Source: Rhodospirillales bacterium (GTDB taxonomy: Bacteria; Pseudomonadota; Alphaproteobacteria; Micavibrionales; Micavibrionaceae). Taken from it: a stretch of DNA of 64,000 bases. The stretch lies in the NCBI GenBank assembly GCA_020638295.1, contig JACKIU010000002.1, positions 434,001 through 498,000 of the forward strand, written 5' to 3'. Of the stretch, positions 8,590-18,052 are shown piece after piece (position 1 is the first letter of the stretch; every line of letters begins with the position of its first letter). A program made the translations under genes and the position numbers. Below the pieces are notes generated by a model. It was given only the letters and a program-made list of their open reading frames with translations. It was not told where the DNA came from and searched no databases.

Positions 8590-9849
8590 TTAAACATCTA
8601 GCACGAGGCGCGCCGGGTCTTCGATAGCCTGTTTGATCCGCACGAGAAAACTGACCGCTTCGCGCCCGTCGATAATCCGGTGATCGTAGGAATGCGCCAG
8701 ATACATGATCGGACGGGCCTCGATAGCCCCATTCGGCATCACCACCGGACGCTGCACGATATTATGCATCCCCAGAATTGCCGACTGTGGCGCATTCAAA
8801 ATCGGTGTTGAAAGCATCGAACCGAAAATCCCACCATTGGTAATGGTAAACGTCCCGCCGGTCATCTCGTCAATCGACAGCTTCCCGTCACGCGCCCGCA
8901 CGCCCAGATCGACAATCTTGGCCTCAATTTCGGCCATGCTCATCTGATCCGCATCACGGATCACCGGCACCACCAACCCCTGCGGCGTGGAAACCGCCAC
9001 CCCAATATCATAGTAGTTTTTGTAGATGATGTCGGTGCCATCAATCTCGGCATTCACCGCCGGAAATTCTTTCAGCGCATTAATCGCCGCCTTCACAAAG
9101 AACGACATAAAGCCGAGCTTAATACCGTGCTTTTTCACAAACGCATCCTGATATGTTTTGCGCAGCTCCATCACCGGACCCATATCCACCTCGTTAAAGG
9201 TGGTCAGCATGGCCGCGTTGTTTTGCGCTTCTTTCAAACGTGAGGCGATCACCTGACGCAGCTTGGTCATCCGCACGCGTTCCTCACGTTCGGCGTTCGG
9301 TTGACGGCTGACAGTTAACGGTTGCGCAATCGGAGCGGCAGGAGCTTTCTGACCACCGTCCACCGTGGACTGTCCACCGGATTGCTTGTCAATAAACGTC
9401 TTCACGTCTTCCTTACTCAAGCGCTCTCCACTGGCCGGAACATCGCCCGCCTTCAAGTTGTTATCAGCCAGCATCTTACGCACTGCCGGAGAGGTCTTTA
9501 CATCATCCGACGATTCAGCCGTCGGTGCAGGTTCGGTCAACTCAACCGGTTCGTCTTTTTTCGGCTCTTCCTTCGCAGCAGGTTCTGCTTTCGGCGTATC
9601 ATTGGCCGCCGCACCACCGGCGCTCATTTCACCAAGCAAAGCGCCAACCTCAACGGTTTCGCCCTCACCCACAGTAATCTTGACAATCACACCGTCAGCC
9701 GGAGCATTGACCTCCAGCGTTACCTTGTCGGTTTCCAGCTCGACAATCGGCTCATCGGCCTTCACCGTTTCGCCTTCTTTTTTCAGCCACTGCGCAACAG
9801 TCGCTTCGCTAACCGATTCACCTAATGTGGGAACAACAATCTGAGTCAT
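8590..9849 (-). CDS. sucB: Dihydrolipoyllysine succinyltransferase (E2 of 2-oxoglutarate dehydrogenase)
   Basis: A 419-residue E2 that transfers the succinyl group from the E1-made intermediate to CoA. It has one lipoyl domain (residues 1-75, lipoylated K42 in [11 protein letters not shown]), an acidic Ala/Pro/Glu linker, a peripheral subunit-binding domain (~118-155, [14 protein letters not shown]), a second linker rich in Gln/Pro, and a catalytic domain (~190-419) ending in [13 protein letters not shown] with H390 and D394. The second linker reads QSTVDGGQ and [12 protein letters not shown] from DNA with short mirror and inverted motifs (GTCCACCGTGGAC near 9358), possibly another repeat trace. 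Start ATG 9849. Together with sucA and lpd it supplies the whole complex. Confidence 0.97.
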   Translation of the reverse strand: MTQIVVPTLGESVSEATVAQWLKKEGETVKADEPIVELETDKVTLEVNAPADGVIVKITVGEGETVEVGALLGEMSAGGAAANDTPKAEPAAKEEPKKDEPVELTEPAPTAESSDDVKTSPAVRKMLADNNLKAGDVPASGERLSKEDVKTFIDKQSGGQSTVDGGQKAPAAPIAQPLTVSRQPNAEREERVRMTKLRQVIASRLKEAQNNAAMLTTFNEVDMGPVMELRKTYQDAFVKKHGIKLGFMSFFVKAAINALKEFPAVNAEIDGTDIIYKNYYDIGVAVSTPQGLVVPVIRDADQMSMAEIEAKIVDLGVRARDGKLSIDEMTGGTFTITNGGIFGSMLSTPILNAPQSAILGMHNIVQRPVVMPNGAIEARPIMYLAHSYDHRIIDGREAVSFLVRIKQAIEDPARLVLDV

Positions 9850-9939
9850 GAGTATCTTCGCTCTTTTGGTGTTTAAAAATGTGGTAAAGATCTACGCCCT
9901 GCGCTTTATAAAGGCAAGCCCCCGCAGCGCATAATAACG

Positions 9940-10848
9940 CTAAAAATGTACCCAGCCAGTCTTACTAAAGTGCATCGCCTGCCCGCTCGCGTCAAGCACC
10001 GTAACCGCACGACCTTCAGAATTTCGTGTATCAAAGCGCCCGGCGATACTCAAACTCACGCCAAGAGCATTAGCCTCGGCCTGAAAAGCCTCAAAATCCT
10101 CAGGGACCAGCGCCATGGCGAGTTCATAATCCTCCCCCCAGGTCAGCAATTCTTCCACGCTTGCCTCGCCATTTTTTAGCGCCGCGCGCCCTTTTTTAGA
10201 GAGCGGAATTTTATCAAACTCCAGCGTTGCGCTCAGCCCCGAAGCCGCGCAAACATGCCCGAGATCGGCCAAAATTCCATCGGAAATATCCACCGCCGCA
10301 TGCGCGTATTTACGCACCAAAGGCGCAAGAACCACCGGCGGTGACGGCATATGCAACCGGCTTAAAAACGCATCCCCCAGTATGCCGGTAATCACCACCA
10401 CATCGCCCGCCCGCGCCCCGGATCGCAGCACGGCCTCACCGCGCGGCACTAATCCTAACGCTGTAATTGAAACGCTTAAGCCCCCCGCACTCATTCCGGT
10501 CGTATCCCCACCCGAAAGTGCAATATTATAAAGCTTTTGATCCGCCGCCAGCCCGGCGGCAAAATCCGCAAGCCAGCGTTCATCCAGATCTTTCGGCAAG
10601 GCGAGATTGAGCTGATAGGCCAGCGGGTCGGCGCCGCTGGAGGCCAGATCCGAAACATTAGCGCGCAGACATTTTCGTCCCGCATCAAAGGCGCTCATCT
10701 CCTCGACAAAATGATCGCCGCGATTGGACGTATCGCTGGTGACAACCAGTTGATGCTCGGCCGGAATATCCAGCACCGCCGTATCATTCTTCAATCCGTC
10801 CATCGACAAGGGCGCGAAGTATTTTTCGATAAGGTCAAACTCAGCCAT
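9940..10848 (-). CDS. thiL: Thiamine-monophosphate kinase
   Basis: A 302-residue kinase making thiamine diphosphate from thiamine monophosphate and ATP. The N-terminus (MAEFDLIEKYFAPL) is typical; SGGDTTGMS, AAVDISDGILADLGH and TWGEDYELAMAL are the metal- and ATP-binding motifs of the AIR-synthase-like fold. Length is normal (~300-330). It lies between sucB and thiE on the same strand; its product is the cofactor of SucA, two genes away. A family A repeat occupies the gap upstream. Confidence 0.93.
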   Translation of the reverse strand: MAEFDLIEKYFAPLSMDGLKNDTAVLDIPAEHQLVVTSDTSNRGDHFVEEMSAFDAGRKCLRANVSDLASSGADPLAYQLNLALPKDLDERWLADFAAGLAADQKLYNIALSGGDTTGMSAGGLSVSITALGLVPRGEAVLRSGARAGDVVVITGILGDAFLSRLHMPSPPVVLAPLVRKYAHAAVDISDGILADLGHVCAASGLSATLEFDKIPLSKKGRAALKNGEASVEELLTWGEDYELAMALVPEDFEAFQAEANALGVSLSIAGRFDTRNSEGRAVTVLDASGQAMHFSKTGWVHF

Positions 10849-10859
10849 AATGTCCCTTT

Positions 10860-10946
10860 CGTCATTGCGAGCGTATGCGAAGCAATCCAGAGCGGCAAGC
10901 TCTACATTTTTTGGATTGCGTCGTCACTGCGTTCCTCGCAATGACA
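10860..10946. repeat. Family A repeat between thiL and thiE, overlapping the thiE end
   Basis: Starts CGTCATTGCGAGCGTATGCG and ends CTCGCAATGAC. Its last 23 bases lie inside thiE and encode the C-terminal residues HVSLRGTQ and the stop codon of ThiE. Confidence 0.88.
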
Positions 10947-11634
10947 CGTGGAAAGCCCGCGCGGCTTGCTCGATATTCTCGGCCTCACTAATACTGCGCA
11001 TCATCGCCACACCGGCCGCGCCCGCCTCCATCACGGCCTGCGCATTTGCGGGCGTAATCCCGCCAATCCCCACCACCGGCACAGGTGACAGCGCAGCCAG
11101 TTCGGAAAACCGCCCATTCCCACCCTGCTCCACCGGCCCCAAAACATCCTTCCCTTTCTTGGTTTGGGTTATATAAAATGGCCCAAGGCCGATATAATCG
11201 ATGATATCGGGATCGACAGCTACAATTTGTTCTTTGGTAAAGGCCGTCTGGCCGATGATCGCATTCGCGCCCAATTTCGCCCGCGCCTCGGCTGCGCTGG
11301 CGTCGCCTTGCCCCAGATGAACGCCATCGGCTCCCACCGCAAAGGCCACATCAATGTGATCGTTAATGATGAAGGGAATTACCCCCCCACCCTCGCTACG
11401 CTCTTCCCTTCCCCGCCCCGGGGGAGGGTTAGGGTGGGGGCAACTTGCCAGCATTTCAGCCAACATCGCAGCCTGCGCATAAATTTCCTTCATGTCACCG
11501 GATTTATTGCGATACTGCACCATCGTAACGCCACCGCGCAAAGCGGCGCTCACCACATCAACAATATCCCGCCCGGCACATAAGGACGGGTCAGCCACGA
11601 AATAGATGGAGGGGTTGAAGTTTCTCTCTATCAT
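10924..11634 (-). CDS. thiE: Thiamine-phosphate synthase, carrying repeat-derived segments
   Basis: About 236 residues from the ATG at 11634 (MIERNFNPSIYFVADPSLCAG). ThiE couples the pyrimidine and thiazole halves into thiamine phosphate. Family motifs are intact: VTMVQYRNKSGD, INDHIDVAFAVGADGVHLGQGD, VVGIGGITPANAQAVMEAGA. Between the helix LAEMLAS and the strand PFIIND, residues ~65-84 (CPHPNPPPGRGREERSEGGG) come from a family B repeat; this is a surface loop in known ThiE structures. The last residues HVSLRGTQ come from a family A repeat. The frame runs upstream to 11697 through yet another repeat, so those upstream codons were not used. Length without the insert is normal. Confidence 0.9.
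   Translation of the reverse strand: MIERNFNPSIYFVADPSLCAGRDIVDVVSAALRGGVTMVQYRNKSGDMKEIYAQAAMLAEMLASCPHPNPPPGRGREERSEGGGVIPFIINDHIDVAFAVGADGVHLGQGDASAAEARAKLGANAIIGQTAFTKEQIVAVDPDIIDYIGLGPFYITQTKKGKDVLGPVEQGGNGRFSELAALSPVPVVGIGGITPANAQAVMEAGAAGVAMMRSISEAENIEQAARAFHVSLRGTQ
11382..11441. repeat. Family B repeat inside thiE
   Basis: CCCCCCCACCCTCGCTACGC at the left and GGGGGAGGGTTAGGGTGGGG at the right are inverted repeats. It is read in frame in thiE and shares the HPNPPP/EGGG coding with the priA copy. Confidence 0.8.
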
Positions 11635-11646
11635 GCGCGCATTTAA

Positions 11647-11745
11647 CGTCATTGCGAGGAAGGCTGCAAGCCTGACGAAGCAATCCAACTCTGCCACTTC
11701 TGGATCCCCGCTGTGCCAGCGCCTTCGGCGCGCTGCGGGGATGAC
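11647..11745. repeat. Composite repeat upstream of thiE (family A joined to a family C-like half)
   Basis: Left half CGTCATTGCGAGGAAGGCTG...GAAGCAATCC is family A. Right half GGATCCCCGC...CTGCGGGGATGAC resembles the GGATC...GATGAC end of family C. It looks like a recombinant of two repeat types. Confidence 0.7.
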
Positions 11746-11765
11746 AAAAAACTAAACACTAAACA

Positions 11766-14654
11766 CTAAACGCTCAGCGCCTCATCAACCAGCTTCGCCT
11801 GTTCTTTCATATGCCGGCTCATCAGACCTGTCGCCGGGGCCGCGGCTGCCGGACGCCCGGCATAGGCCGGACGTTTGGCCTTAATGCCAGCTTCACCAAG
11901 AACCGCCTCGATCTTACGGTCAACAAAGCTCCAATAGCCCTGATTTTCAGGCTCTTCCTGGCACCAGACCACATCGGCGTTTTTATAAGGCTTGAGCTCC
12001 TCGACCAGCGCATTATGCGCAAACGGATAAAGCTGTTCGAGACGCAAAATCATCACGTCATTGATCTGGCGCTCGCGCCGTTCCATCAACAAATCATAGT
12101 AAACCTTACCCGTACAGAGCACGACGCGTTTGATTTTCTCCGGCGCGACGAGTGTGTCATGATCGTCATCCCACAGGAAACGGTGGAAGGTGCTGCCGTC
12201 GGTGAAGTCTTCCATCTTCGAAACCGCCAGCTTATGCCGCAGCAGGGATTTCGGCGTCATCACCACAAGCGGTTTGCGGAAATCACGCAACATCTGACGA
12301 CGCAACGCATGGAAATAATTCGCCGGGGTCGTGCAATTCACAACCTGCCAGTTATCTTCCGCCGCCATTTGCAAATAACGCTCAGGCCGCGCGGATGAGT
12401 GCTCCGGCCCTTGGCCTTCATACCCGTGCGGAAGTAACATCACGAGACCCGACATACGCAACCACTTGGACTCGCCGGAAGAAATAAACTGATCGATCAT
12501 CACCTGCGCCCCGTTGGAAAAATCTCCAAACTGCGCTTCCCACAGAGTCAGGGTCTTCGGATCGGCCAGCGAATAGCCGTACTCAAAGCCCAGCACCGCC
12601 ATCTCGGACAAGGGTGAATCATACGCTTCAAAAAGCGGCTGATCCGGCAAAACATGTCTGAGAGGAATATGTTTCTCCTCATTGTCCTGATCGTACCAGA
12701 TCGCATGACGATGCGAGAAGGTCCCGCGCCCGACATCCTGCCCCGAAAGCCGCACGGCAAAACCGTCTTTCAAAAGCGAAGCAAACGCCAGCGCTTCACC
12801 GGTCGCCCAGTCAAACCCTTCCCCCGTCTCCAGCATCTGGGTCTTTGCATCCAGAACCCGTTGCAGCTTGCGGTTAATATTGAAACCGTCCGGCACAGCG
12901 GTCAAAACCTTGCCGATCTCCCGCACTTCGCCTTCGCCGATCCCCGTCTCGCCGCGCCGCGCATCGCCCGAAGCAACCTTCATCCCGGACCATGCGCCAT
13001 CAAGGAAATCGGCTTTATTGGGCTGGTAATCCTTCGTCGCCGCGAACGCTTCTTCGAGATACGCGTCAAATTCATCCACCATCGCCTGACCTTCTTCAGC
13101 CGTGATCACCCGCTCTTCGACCAACTGACGCGTATATTTCGCGCGCGTCGTTTCCTGATCGGCGATCTTCTTGTACATCAAAGGCTGCGTAAAGGCCGGC
13201 TCGTCGCCTTCGTTGTGACCGTAACGGCGATAGCAATACATATCGATCACCACATCGCGTTTGAACTTCTGGCGAAACTCGGTGGCAATCCGCGCCACAT
13301 GCACCACCGCCTCAGGATCGTCCCCGTTCACATGGAAAATCGGCGCAGACAGCATCTTGGCCACATCGGTACAATACGGCCCCGAACGCGAAAATTTCGG
13401 CATCGTCGTAAAACCAATCTGGTTGTTGATGACGATATGGATCGTCCCGCCAACCCGATATCCGGGCAGTTCGGAAATCATCAGAGTCTCGGCCGTCACC
13501 CCCTGCCCGGCAAACGCCGCATCACCATGCAGAACCAGCGGCAGGACCGTTGGAGACTGCGACTCGCCGCGCTGTAACTGCTTGGCGCGCGCCTTACCAA
13601 TCACCACCGGATTGACAAATTCAAGGTGCGACGGATTAGCCGTCAAAGACAGGTGAATATTATTGCCGTCAAAATCCCGGTCCGACGAGGTCCCAAGGTG
13701 ATATTTCACATCGCCCGAGCCCAGCACGTCATTCGGCGTCGAAGAATGCCCCTGAAACTCGGCGAAAATCGTCGTAAACGGCTTGCCCATGACATTGGCC
13801 AGCACGTTCAACCGCCCGCGGTGCGCCATCCCGATCACGATTTCCTCAAGCCCGAGCTGCCCGCCGCGCTTCATAATTTGTTCCATCAGCGGGATCAGCG
13901 CTTCACCGCCATCGACGCCGAAACGCTTCGTGCCGGGATGCTTTTTGTGTAAAAACTGCTCGAAATGCTCCGCCGCAATCAAACGCTGCAAAATCGCCCG
14001 CTTCCCATTCACCGTAAATTCAGTACGGTTATGCGGCGCCTCGATACGTTCCTGCACCCATTGCTTCTCATCCGGATCGGACAAATGCAAAAATTCAACC
14101 CCGATTTTCCCGCAATATGTTTCTTTCAGAGCGGTAATAATATCGTTCAACGAGGCATATTCCATCCCCAGAACGCCGCCGACATAAATCGGTCGGTTCA
14201 TATCCGCCGGTGTAAAACCGTAATGCGCCGGATCCAGTTCCGGGTGATAGGTTTTTTCCCGCATCTCCAGCGGATCGAGATCGGCCATCAAATGCCCGCG
14301 CATCCGATACGCCCGGATCAACATCAATGCGCGAATAGAATCCGAAGCCGCCTGCTTGACATCCTCCCCTGTCGCCTTGTCGGAAGAGCGTCTTGGCGGT
14401 TTTGAATCCTCACCGATAGCGCCGCCGTGCACGACGCCAAAACGCCGCGAGGCTTTTGAATTTTCCTGCGGCGTCCAGCTCGCCCCGGAAAGCTCCTGCA
14501 ACAACGCCGCTTCACTGTCATCCAGCCCGTCGAAAAAATCCCGCCAGCTTGCATCCACCATATGCGGATCGGCCAGAAACTGCCCGTAAAGATGCGCGAT
14601 ATATTCGGCATTCGGACCAGACAGGAATGTACGGTTTTCAGATGCGTGTGTCAT
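11766..14654 (-). CDS. sucA: 2-oxoglutarate dehydrogenase E1
   Basis: A 962-residue thiamine diphosphate enzyme that decarboxylates 2-oxoglutarate and succinylates the E2 lipoyl group, the entry to the last half of the TCA cycle. The N-terminus (FLSGPNAEYIAHLYGQFL) is the E2/E3 interaction segment. IGMAHRGRLNVLANVMGKP lies near residue 275, the ThDP-Mg site follows in the GDAAFAGQGVTAETL region, and the C-terminal pyrimidine-binding part contains HEGQGPEHSSARPER-like residues. Length is standard for OdhA-type E1. The start ATG 14654 has CTGGAGG nine bases before it. Genes for its cofactor (thiE, thiL) lie immediately downstream on the same strand. Confidence 0.97.
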   Translation of the reverse strand: MTHASENRTFLSGPNAEYIAHLYGQFLADPHMVDASWRDFFDGLDDSEAALLQELSGASWTPQENSKASRRFGVVHGGAIGEDSKPPRRSSDKATGEDVKQAASDSIRALMLIRAYRMRGHLMADLDPLEMREKTYHPELDPAHYGFTPADMNRPIYVGGVLGMEYASLNDIITALKETYCGKIGVEFLHLSDPDEKQWVQERIEAPHNRTEFTVNGKRAILQRLIAAEHFEQFLHKKHPGTKRFGVDGGEALIPLMEQIMKRGGQLGLEEIVIGMAHRGRLNVLANVMGKPFTTIFAEFQGHSSTPNDVLGSGDVKYHLGTSSDRDFDGNNIHLSLTANPSHLEFVNPVVIGKARAKQLQRGESQSPTVLPLVLHGDAAFAGQGVTAETLMISELPGYRVGGTIHIVINNQIGFTTMPKFSRSGPYCTDVAKMLSAPIFHVNGDDPEAVVHVARIATEFRQKFKRDVVIDMYCYRRYGHNEGDEPAFTQPLMYKKIADQETTRAKYTRQLVEERVITAEEGQAMVDEFDAYLEEAFAATKDYQPNKADFLDGAWSGMKVASGDARRGETGIGEGEVREIGKVLTAVPDGFNINRKLQRVLDAKTQMLETGEGFDWATGEALAFASLLKDGFAVRLSGQDVGRGTFSHRHAIWYDQDNEEKHIPLRHVLPDQPLFEAYDSPLSEMAVLGFEYGYSLADPKTLTLWEAQFGDFSNGAQVMIDQFISSGESKWLRMSGLVMLLPHGYEGQGPEHSSARPERYLQMAAEDNWQVVNCTTPANYFHALRRQMLRDFRKPLVVMTPKSLLRHKLAVSKMEDFTDGSTFHRFLWDDDHDTLVAPEKIKRVVLCTGKVYYDLLMERRERQINDVMILRLEQLYPFAHNALVEELKPYKNADVVWCQEEPENQGYWSFVDRKIEAVLGEAGIKAKRPAYAGRPAAAAPATGLMSRHMKEQAKLVDEALSV

Positions 14655-15130
14655 GCGTTTCGGCCTCCAGGTGCCGCTTAAGGAATTCAACAAATATGGA
14701 CTTAATATTTTACGCAGAAACGGTCAAGAGGGCCTAAGGCTTTAAAGCCGCACGCATCGCGAAATCAAATCGCCCATCCGTTCAGCACGCTTATTTTCCG
14801 GCTTCCATATAGCGCCGCGCATCTGATAAACTTCATAATGAAGCGATCAACGTTAATTTCTTTGTAAAACCATCGGCCTTGTTCTTAGACATACTTTTCA
14901 AAATCGTCACACCCGTATAACCGTAAGATCTGATAATTCACCAGAATTGTCCAAGTCGCCACATGAGTGCTTGCCGGCACGCACTGTATTTCCGCCGCTA
15001 ATCATCTCTCATCATCTGAGACAGAGTAATTTTTCAGTTCCGGATTCAATCGAAACTCGCATAGGCCTCAGCAACCGCAGTCGATTTCCATCAGCGGTTA
15101 AATTTTAAGCTTCATCTGAAACACGCGATT
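14655..15130. other. Intergenic region, no gene seen
   Basis: No frame with coding character on either strand. It must contain the sucA promoter. I see no repeat of families A-D, no terminator and no RNA gene that I can support. Confidence 0.5.
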
Positions 15131-15418
15131 TCAAGATATTAACGGCCTCTCGGTTTCAGGCACATGCCAGCTCTGCGCCGCCCATTGCGGCCATTTATCA
15201 CGCATTTCAACAGTTTCACGCATAATCTCTGCGGTAAACGGTTTAGAAACATGCAGACCAGCAATCGCCATGATGCATTCTTCCAATCTATCCATCTCTC
15301 GCTCATCATCATGCTCACCACCTTCATCATCAGCATAGCTGACAAACACCCTGACCTTATACGGCAGGCACACCAGCAACGCGCGTTCATCATCAGAAAA
15401 ATCGGCAAGAGAGCTCAT
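15131..15418 (-). CDS. Unknown acidic protein, short paralogue of its upstream neighbour
   Basis: A 95-residue soluble protein. Its first ~80 residues align without gaps at the start to the neighbour at 15430-15989: ERALLVCLPYKVRVFVSYADDEGG against QRTLIVSMPYRAGLWVSHSDD. Shared features are LPY/MPY, a (A/S)DDEGG turn and a final W..W......VPE segment. It lacks the neighbour's last ~90 residues. AGGAAGG sits in the 11-bp gap between them, so the pair forms a small operon. I recognise no family. Confidence 0.65.
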   Translation of the reverse strand: MSSLADFSDDERALLVCLPYKVRVFVSYADDEGGEHDDEREMDRLEECIMAIAGLHVSKPFTAEIMRETVEMRDKWPQWAAQSWHVPETERPLIS

Positions 15419-15429
15419 AACAATCCTTC

Positions 15430-15989
15430 CTAAAATCCGTAATTCACACCCAACGCGTCAGCCAGACGATTTAGAGCCTTCCGCTCCTCGGCGCTGATAT
15501 TCAAGAATTCATCAAATGATTTCACTGGCACTTTTTTCAACCGCGCCTTCACCCGGCTCAACAAATACGTCGCCAGCAATTTAAGCTTCCCGCACCGACC
15601 GGATCGTCATGCTCGCGAAATGCAACGGCCACGGCCTCGCCAAGTTCCATCAGGCGCATTGCATACACTTTCACGTCTTTTTCATCGACATGCGCGCGCA
15701 AAATCTCCAGCGCCTGCTTGCATTCTTCCGGCACTTTGTCGATATCACCCGACCAGCTTTCCCACTCATCCTTACGCGCGAGCGTTTGGTGCATAATATA
15801 TTGCAACATCTCTGAGCCAAAAACCTGCTGGGAAAACCCATCAATCAAATTCGCCAGCGCCGTCAGCTCTTTTTCATGCGCCTCATCACCGCCCTCATCA
15901 TCACTGTGGCTCACCCACAGCCCGGCCCGATAGGGCATACTGACAATCAAGGTGCGCTGTTGCGCGCTCAACTGATCTAAGACATCCAC
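15430..15989 (-). pseudogene. Unknown protein, longer paralogue of its downstream neighbour, split by a one-base shift
   Basis: Starting from GTG 15989 (VDVLDQLSAQQRTLIVSMPY), the N-terminus matches the neighbour's M-to-M length exactly, which fixes the start despite open frame further upstream. After EHDDPVGAG the frame runs into CWRRIC and a stop at 15558. In another frame the sequence continues sensibly as LKLLATYLLSRVKARLKKVP and ends ALNRLADALGVNYGF at 15430. The shift lies near 15590-15600. The restored protein is ~187 residues: paralogous domain, helical middle and a basic tail. The function is unknown. Confidence 0.6.
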
Positions 15990-16625
15990 GATAAAAAAGA
16001 CCCCCCGGTTTTGCGGCAGCTTATCTTTCAAGTCTACAACGAAACCGAGGGGCATCAAGAGGAAATACGGTTTTGGAAAAGCCCGCCCACTGTTCCATCG
16101 AGGGTGGGTATATGGGGTATAGGGAGTGAAGGGTGCGAAATTACAAGCCACGCGGGCACCCATAAAACCGTATCTCCTTACGTGCTTGCTGAAAAATGGC
16201 ACAATAAAAGCAGTGCCATCTCCAGCCAAACGCCGATTATGCACATTCATATCGATAATCTCCATCATCGTCACAACATAGAGCTCGTCCTGATCCATAT
16301 ATATAATTCAACATCGCATATCTCCCTTTATGTTCAATCAAACCAGTCCCTTACCTCGCCTTCTCCTGATAAACACCGTTGCAACCCGTGCCAAAATTTA
16401 CATAACGCAGACATACTGTTTCAGAGGTGTCACCCTAGTGAAAACCGGGATCTTGTTGTTTTAAAAGAAATTAAATTTTTAACCGAACAATGAAGGAAAC
16501 GACAACGAGGCAAAATGACCGCAAATCCTGCTGTCCGGCAAAATTTTCCGTAATGTTAAGTTTATTAATCTGATCTTAAATAGCTGCAGCTATCCTGAAC
16601 CAACGGACAACAGGAAAGACGGAAA

Positions 16626-18052
16626 AAATGTCTGCAGAGCTAATCTTTGAACAACTATACAAAATATTGTCAGCAACCTTCATTCACCTGTGAGAAAAAC
16701 ATCCGTTGAAGAAAGAGCTGCAAACTTTATTAACTACACCAAAATCAATGAAAAGTTCTATCAAAAACATCCGAACAACTGCTTGAAGAACTCGAAAAAT
16801 CTCCAGCAGACCCGCTACAGTAAAAGCTCTCAAAACCCATGTTCAAAGACTTAAAGCATCCGGAAAAGTCTCCGAAGATGTCGCCCGCATTTTCCTCGGC
16901 ATAATTAAAACGACAGTTTCAAAGCCACAACAACATTATACAACAACGCCATAGCCATACCGGTCAAAATTCCCCAGACCATATAAAGATGTTAGGCGAT
17001 GCATATTCAGCGGCAAAACAAGATGTCATGCGACACATCCCTTCAGCGGACGGTAGTGCTCACGACTTCTTCAATGCCCGCCAAGCGCACCCGACCCATT
17101 CGAGAATTTACATCTCGCCAAAGCCCGAACATGCGGCCGACGCAATGCGCGCATGGAAAGACGCTCTGTTCGAAACCGGAACACAACGCGACATTTACTT
17201 CAAATTTACTGACGAACCACGCAGATACGACAAAATCGTCATCTATGCAAACAGCGGCACTGAGGAACAAATAAAAAAGCCGTCGAGGCTTTCCAAAATA
17301 AATTCCCGGCTGAAAAACTTATGACGATGCCCTCAACAAAGGCAATCGCAAAAGGCATAAGCTACGCCCACAACCCGCAAGCATTGAATACGCTATTGGA
17401 AAGTATGGGATATGACAAAATTTCCTATAATCAAATGATCACCCAGCTTTTTCAAAAGTCTTTCGGCCTTTCACAATGGGATGCACACAATGCAGGAAAC
17501 AATGCCCCCACTCGGGAGAACTCAAACCTAAAGCAAAGCAATATTTCAAAGAATTCGTAGAAGTCTCCGGCATTAACCCCGACACGATGATCGCAAAACA
17601 CACCGAACTCAAACGCAAAAGCTGGACAAGCTGGCTAACAAAACAATCCGATAAACTTGTCCACGCTGCAAAATTCGTCGGCAAGCGTATCCCGGTCGTC
17701 GGCGCTTTCGTCACCGCCGCTTTTACACTCGCTGAAACAGGAAACATACCTAAAGGTGACTTCGAAAATGGCCGGGGCCGCTTTGGCAACCGGCACGGTT
17801 GAGGCCGCAATTAACGGAACTGGCCTTGGAATGTTTGGGGCCGGCGATGCCGCCCGCGAGGGCACACGAAAACTCTTTATAGAAGCCGCCGGAGAAGAAT
17901 TCACAGAAATCGAAAAATCCGGCCTGCGCGAAATTGCCGAAAGCGCATTCGAACTGGCAGACAACGCCTACGATGCCCTCACCAATCCGGACGAACCCTT
18001 GCCGGAAAATCCGGTAGAAAACCCCGGGCCCAAACCACCCTCAGTCGCCTAA
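16626..18052 (+). pseudogene. Unknown ~475-residue protein broken by multiple one-base shifts; faint HopA1-effector-like segment
   Basis: At least seven frame jumps divide one coherent protein. Pieces in order: MSAELIFEQLYK; SVEERAANFINYTKINEKFY; EELEKSPADP; VKALKTHVQRLKASGKVSED; MLGDAYSAAKQDVMRHIPSA; RIYISPKPEHAADAMRAWKD; AVEAFQNKFPAEKLMTMPST; LKPKAKQYFKEFVEVSG; RIPVVGAFVTAAFTLAETGN; MAGAALATGTVEAAINGTG; and a Pro-rich end at 18052. Several jumps are repaired by one extra base in an A- or C-run. There is no signal peptide. The RIYISPKPEHA segment and the following F.F.....YD..V.Y pattern recall HopA1-type effectors, a weak resemblance. The Gly/Ala-rich hydrophobic stretch near the end could insert in a membrane. 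The 3' end overlaps the sucD end by four bases. Confidence 0.5.

Noticed and set aside
10924..11697. Longer ThiE starting at 11697
   Set aside because: The added 21 codons come from a repeat; MIERNFNPSIYF matches the family start.
15990..16298. Long upstream extension of the 15430-15989 gene (frame open to 16298)
   Set aside because: The N-terminus at GTG 15989 aligns residue for residue with the start of the neighbouring paralogue; the upstream part is low-complexity (TPYTPYTHP) and unlike it.
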